From Undibacterium sp. KW1 (GTDB taxonomy: Bacteria; Pseudomonadota; Gammaproteobacteria; Burkholderiales; Burkholderiaceae_D), in assembly GCF_009937955.1 (NCBI RefSeq), contig NZ_AP018439.1, positions 4,402,001 to 4,466,000 on the forward strand: a stretch of 64,000 nucleotides of DNA. The letters are read 5' to 3'. The notes under the pieces are model-generated. The model was not told the DNA's origin. It made no database searches and worked only from the letters and a program-made list of their open reading frames with translations. Position numbers and translations under genes: made by a program. Shown here one piece after another: positions 62,055 through 64,000 of this stretch. Within the stretch, counting starts at the first letter, position 1; each line of letters begins with the position of its first letter.

Positions 62055-64000
62055 TCAGACTATGCTGGCTGCCATGGCAGCGGCTATGACAGGACTGCCG
62101 TTATGCAGGGGCTGTATACGCTTATTTTGTGGTGCATCCTTTATATCTGCTGGCAAGCCTTGTGCTGCCTGGGTCTGAGTGGTTGGTACACGCTCCAACC
62201 TGGGGGCAACCTGCGGCAAACTTGGGGGCAACTTGCCAATGGCCTGCCCCAACTTGCTGCGGTCGTAGTCATTATCTGAGGCCAAATCCTGTACATCCCG
62301 CAAGCCGCATAATTGTTTTCCGGTGTCTTTGCCATCAAACAACAAGGCATATTGCAGGGCATGGCCACGACTGCCACCATGCACGATCAGGTATTCCATT
62401 TCGGTGAGCCGTGCACAGTGGACCTTGAGCTGGTTGTCACTCCATTTGGTGATATCGCGGATGTCACGGCGACTAAAACGTACTTCGCGCAGGGAAATGT
62501 CTTGTTGTTGCGCCATCCGGTTCACCATGTCGTGTACGAGCATTAATAAGCGTCTGGTCTGCGGTGGTAATTCGTCCAGTGTCCGGCCCAGCACTTCATG
62601 GGCAATGGTGTTAGCTAGGGCAATATCGCTTTTGGTGACTTCGATATAGGCAAGCTGCTGCCCATTGTGATTCACTGTTTTGACTTCACGCTGGTGCTGG
62701 TGCAATAAGGTAATGGCGCGTATCAGGGTCAGGTATTTCATATGATCGCGCCGGGTTCTGGTCTGTTCATCGAGGAAGGTCAGTTGATCGGCATAGGGAT
62801 TGACGACCAGCACCGGCTTTAACAGGCGCTGGGCATTCTGGTGTAACTCGGTGATGGTTTGTTTGTCGTTGGCGGCCAGCAAGCCTGCCAGGGTCTGTTT
62901 TGAGCGTTGCCGTGCATGGATGGCCTGGGTTTGTTCGCGGCTTTCATTGACGGTGAGGACTAAACAGCGGTTCATGAGTTCTTCATCGACATCAATGGCG
63001 GTAGTGGTCAGCATGAGCATGACGGGGCCTTTGACTTTGTATTGCTTGGTGACGAGGTTGCCGGTGACATCATCCTTGCCGGTACTTGCCATGCTGAGTT
63101 CACCATCGCTTTGCAAGAGTTTTAAGGCGTAGGCCGCTTGCCGTACGCCCTCCTCTTCGGCGATGGCGAGTATCTTGTGTTGCATGTCGGTTTCACCGAG
63201 ATAGAACAGGCTTTGCCCTGTCATGGCGCTGTATTGCTGTTTGTCTTCTGGCGGCACCATGGCTAATACGGCCTCCATCAAACTGCTTTTACCAGCAGCG
63301 CTGGTGCTTTGTATCAGGATAGCCAGCGGGGTGTCGAGTTTGCGACTGACTGCGGCCAGGTAGCCTGCCAGTAAATTATTGGCTTCGCCAACAACACCAC
63401 AGCGTTCCATGTCGGCCACGAGACGGGCAATCAGGTCAGGGGCTTGCAACAGTTGGAGGGCGGCGGCTTCTTGTTCGGCAGTCAGTGTCAGGGGCTGACT
63501 TTTAGCTTGGGAGTTGCTGCGGATGAGTTCGTCTTGTAGGGTTTCCAGGCGCAGCAGTAGCGTGCCGATGTCGTGCTTGATGAGATTGTCGGGCAATGCC
63601 AGTTCGACGGCAGCCTGTTTGATATAGGTGGCGCGACTGCGGGCAGCGTACAGGTCAAGGGTATCAACATGGTAGGCGCTGTGTTCGCCTGATCCGCTCG
63701 CTTGCAGACGCACTTGCAAATTCACGCGCATAGATTCGGGCGAGGTATTTTTTTTCCAGCCACGGATGCGCCAGTGACGTTCGTCCTGCACCATCGTTAT
63801 TTCATCGCTGTCGAGTTCGGCAGCATGTACCTGGTCGGCTTCGCTGCCTGGAGTGGCGGTGGTCACGGCAATGGTCGGGGCCGTGATGTCGGCGGCGATT
63901 GCCTCAGCGGCTAAAGGAAGAGGCTCAACCATCGGCGGCAAGTCTGGAGGCGCAGGAGATGCAACGACTGGCGCGGGTGCAATGGGGGTGGCGGGTCGCC
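62055..64000 (-). CDS. Primase-helicase (copy 2), 5' end outside window
   Basis: C-terminal about 648 residues of the 1,020-aa primase-helicase, identical to copy 1, including the Walker A SAAGKSSL region. The zinc-finger and TOPRIM parts lie beyond the right edge; an internal ATG at 63941 is not the true start. Confidence 0.9.
   Translation of the reverse strand, partial: RPATPIAPAPVVASPAPPDLPPMVEPLPLAAEAIAADITAPTIAVTTATPGSEADQVHAAELDSDEITMVQDERHWRIRGWKKNTSPESMRVNLQVRLQASGSGEHSAYHVDTLDLYAARSRATYIKQAAVELALPDNLIKHDIGTLLLRLETLQDELIRSNSQAKSQPLTLTAEQEAAALQLLQAPDLIARLVADMERCGVVGEANNLLAGYLAAVSRKLDTPLAILIQSTSAAGKSSLMEAVLAMVPPEDKQQYSAMTGQSLFYLGETDMQHKILAIAEEEGVRQAAYALKLLQSDGELSMASTGKDDVTGNLVTKQYKVKGPVMLMLTTTAIDVDEELMNRCLVLTVNESREQTQAIHARQRSKQTLAGLLAANDKQTITELHQNAQRLLKPVLVVNPYADQLTFLDEQTRTRRDHMKYLTLIRAITLLHQHQREVKTVNHNGQQLAYIEVTKSDIALANTIAHEVLGRTLDELPPQTRRLLMLVHDMVNRMAQQQDISLREVRFSRRDIRDITKWSDNQLKVHCARLTEMEYLIVHGGSRGHALQYALLFDGKDTGKQLCGLRDVQDLASDNDYDRSKLGQAIGKLPPSLPQVAPRLERVPTTQTQAAQGLPADIKDAPQNKRIQPLHNGSPVIAAAMAASIV

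Larger units (their letters stand above)
60206..64000. repeat. Direct repeat, copy 2 (start of a second element, runs off the window)
   Basis: Matches 41301-45095 with constant offset 18,905; all translated products, including shadow frames, are the same. Begins at the same base of the FGNALG coding sequence. Represents a second, tandem copy of the element's integrase end, truncated by the window. Confidence 0.96.

Overview
The window looks like a chromosome segment of a Burkholderiales betaproteobacterium, probably Oxalobacteraceae. This is inferred from moderate GC, Burkholderiales-style RHS and flagellar proteins, and IS66/RAYT elements; no rRNA or tRNA marker is present to confirm it.

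Layout. (1) 1-6998, minus: the 5' part of a giant RHS/YD-repeat protein whose 3' end lies off the left edge. It carries five tandem chitin-binding-like modules and an apparent single-base frameshift at a C6 run. (2) 7.5-12.4 kb: a small accessory block with a cyclic-phosphate-processing receiver-domain protein, a metallophosphoesterase, an exoribonuclease-like protein, two unknowns, an XRE regulator and an unknown 133-aa protein. (3) 12.4-35.1 kb, minus: a very tight run of flagellar genes in the order fliQ-fliR-flhB-flhA-flgF-flgG-flgA-flgH-flgI-flgB-flgC-fliE-fliF-(fliG-like)-fliH-fliI-fliJ-fliK-flgD-flgE-(fliM-like)-fliN-fliO-fliP-fliA-TPR, closed by a terminator. It encodes an export apparatus, rod, rings and hook. 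There is no filament, hook-filament junction, cap, stator or chemotaxis gene, and the two rotor/switch proteins are very divergent. (4) 35.4-39.7 kb: a RAYT transposase, REP-like GACCCC repeats, an IS66 remnant and a complete IS66 (36840-39262, 8-bp target duplication) that splits a small gene.

(5) 39.7-64 kb: the most unusual part. A unit of 18,905 bp (41301-60205) carries a tyrosine recombinase, a CHC2/TOPRIM primase-helicase, an XRE regulator, Fic, NUDIX and cupin proteins, a resolvase with an internal TGA, a conjugative coupling-type ATPase, a replication-relaxation protein and a DUF2958 protein. A second copy of its integrase end starts at 60206 and runs off the window, identical for at least 3,795 bp as far as I can read. 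Both copies abut, at the same base, a different polymorphic-toxin C-terminal module on the minus strand. Both modules begin with the same FGNALG motif, both end in a HExxH zincin-like motif, and each is followed at once by a small possible immunity gene.

The simplest reading is a mobilizable integrative element that inserts at the conserved tip junction of a large toxin gene. It would carry its own replacement toxin tip and immunity gene and can stack in tandem. Excision would restore the older tip (39902-41353); integration would present the newer one (58834-60258). The body of the toxin gene would lie to the right of the window. This is inference from the arrangement; the junction to the toxin body is not visible here.
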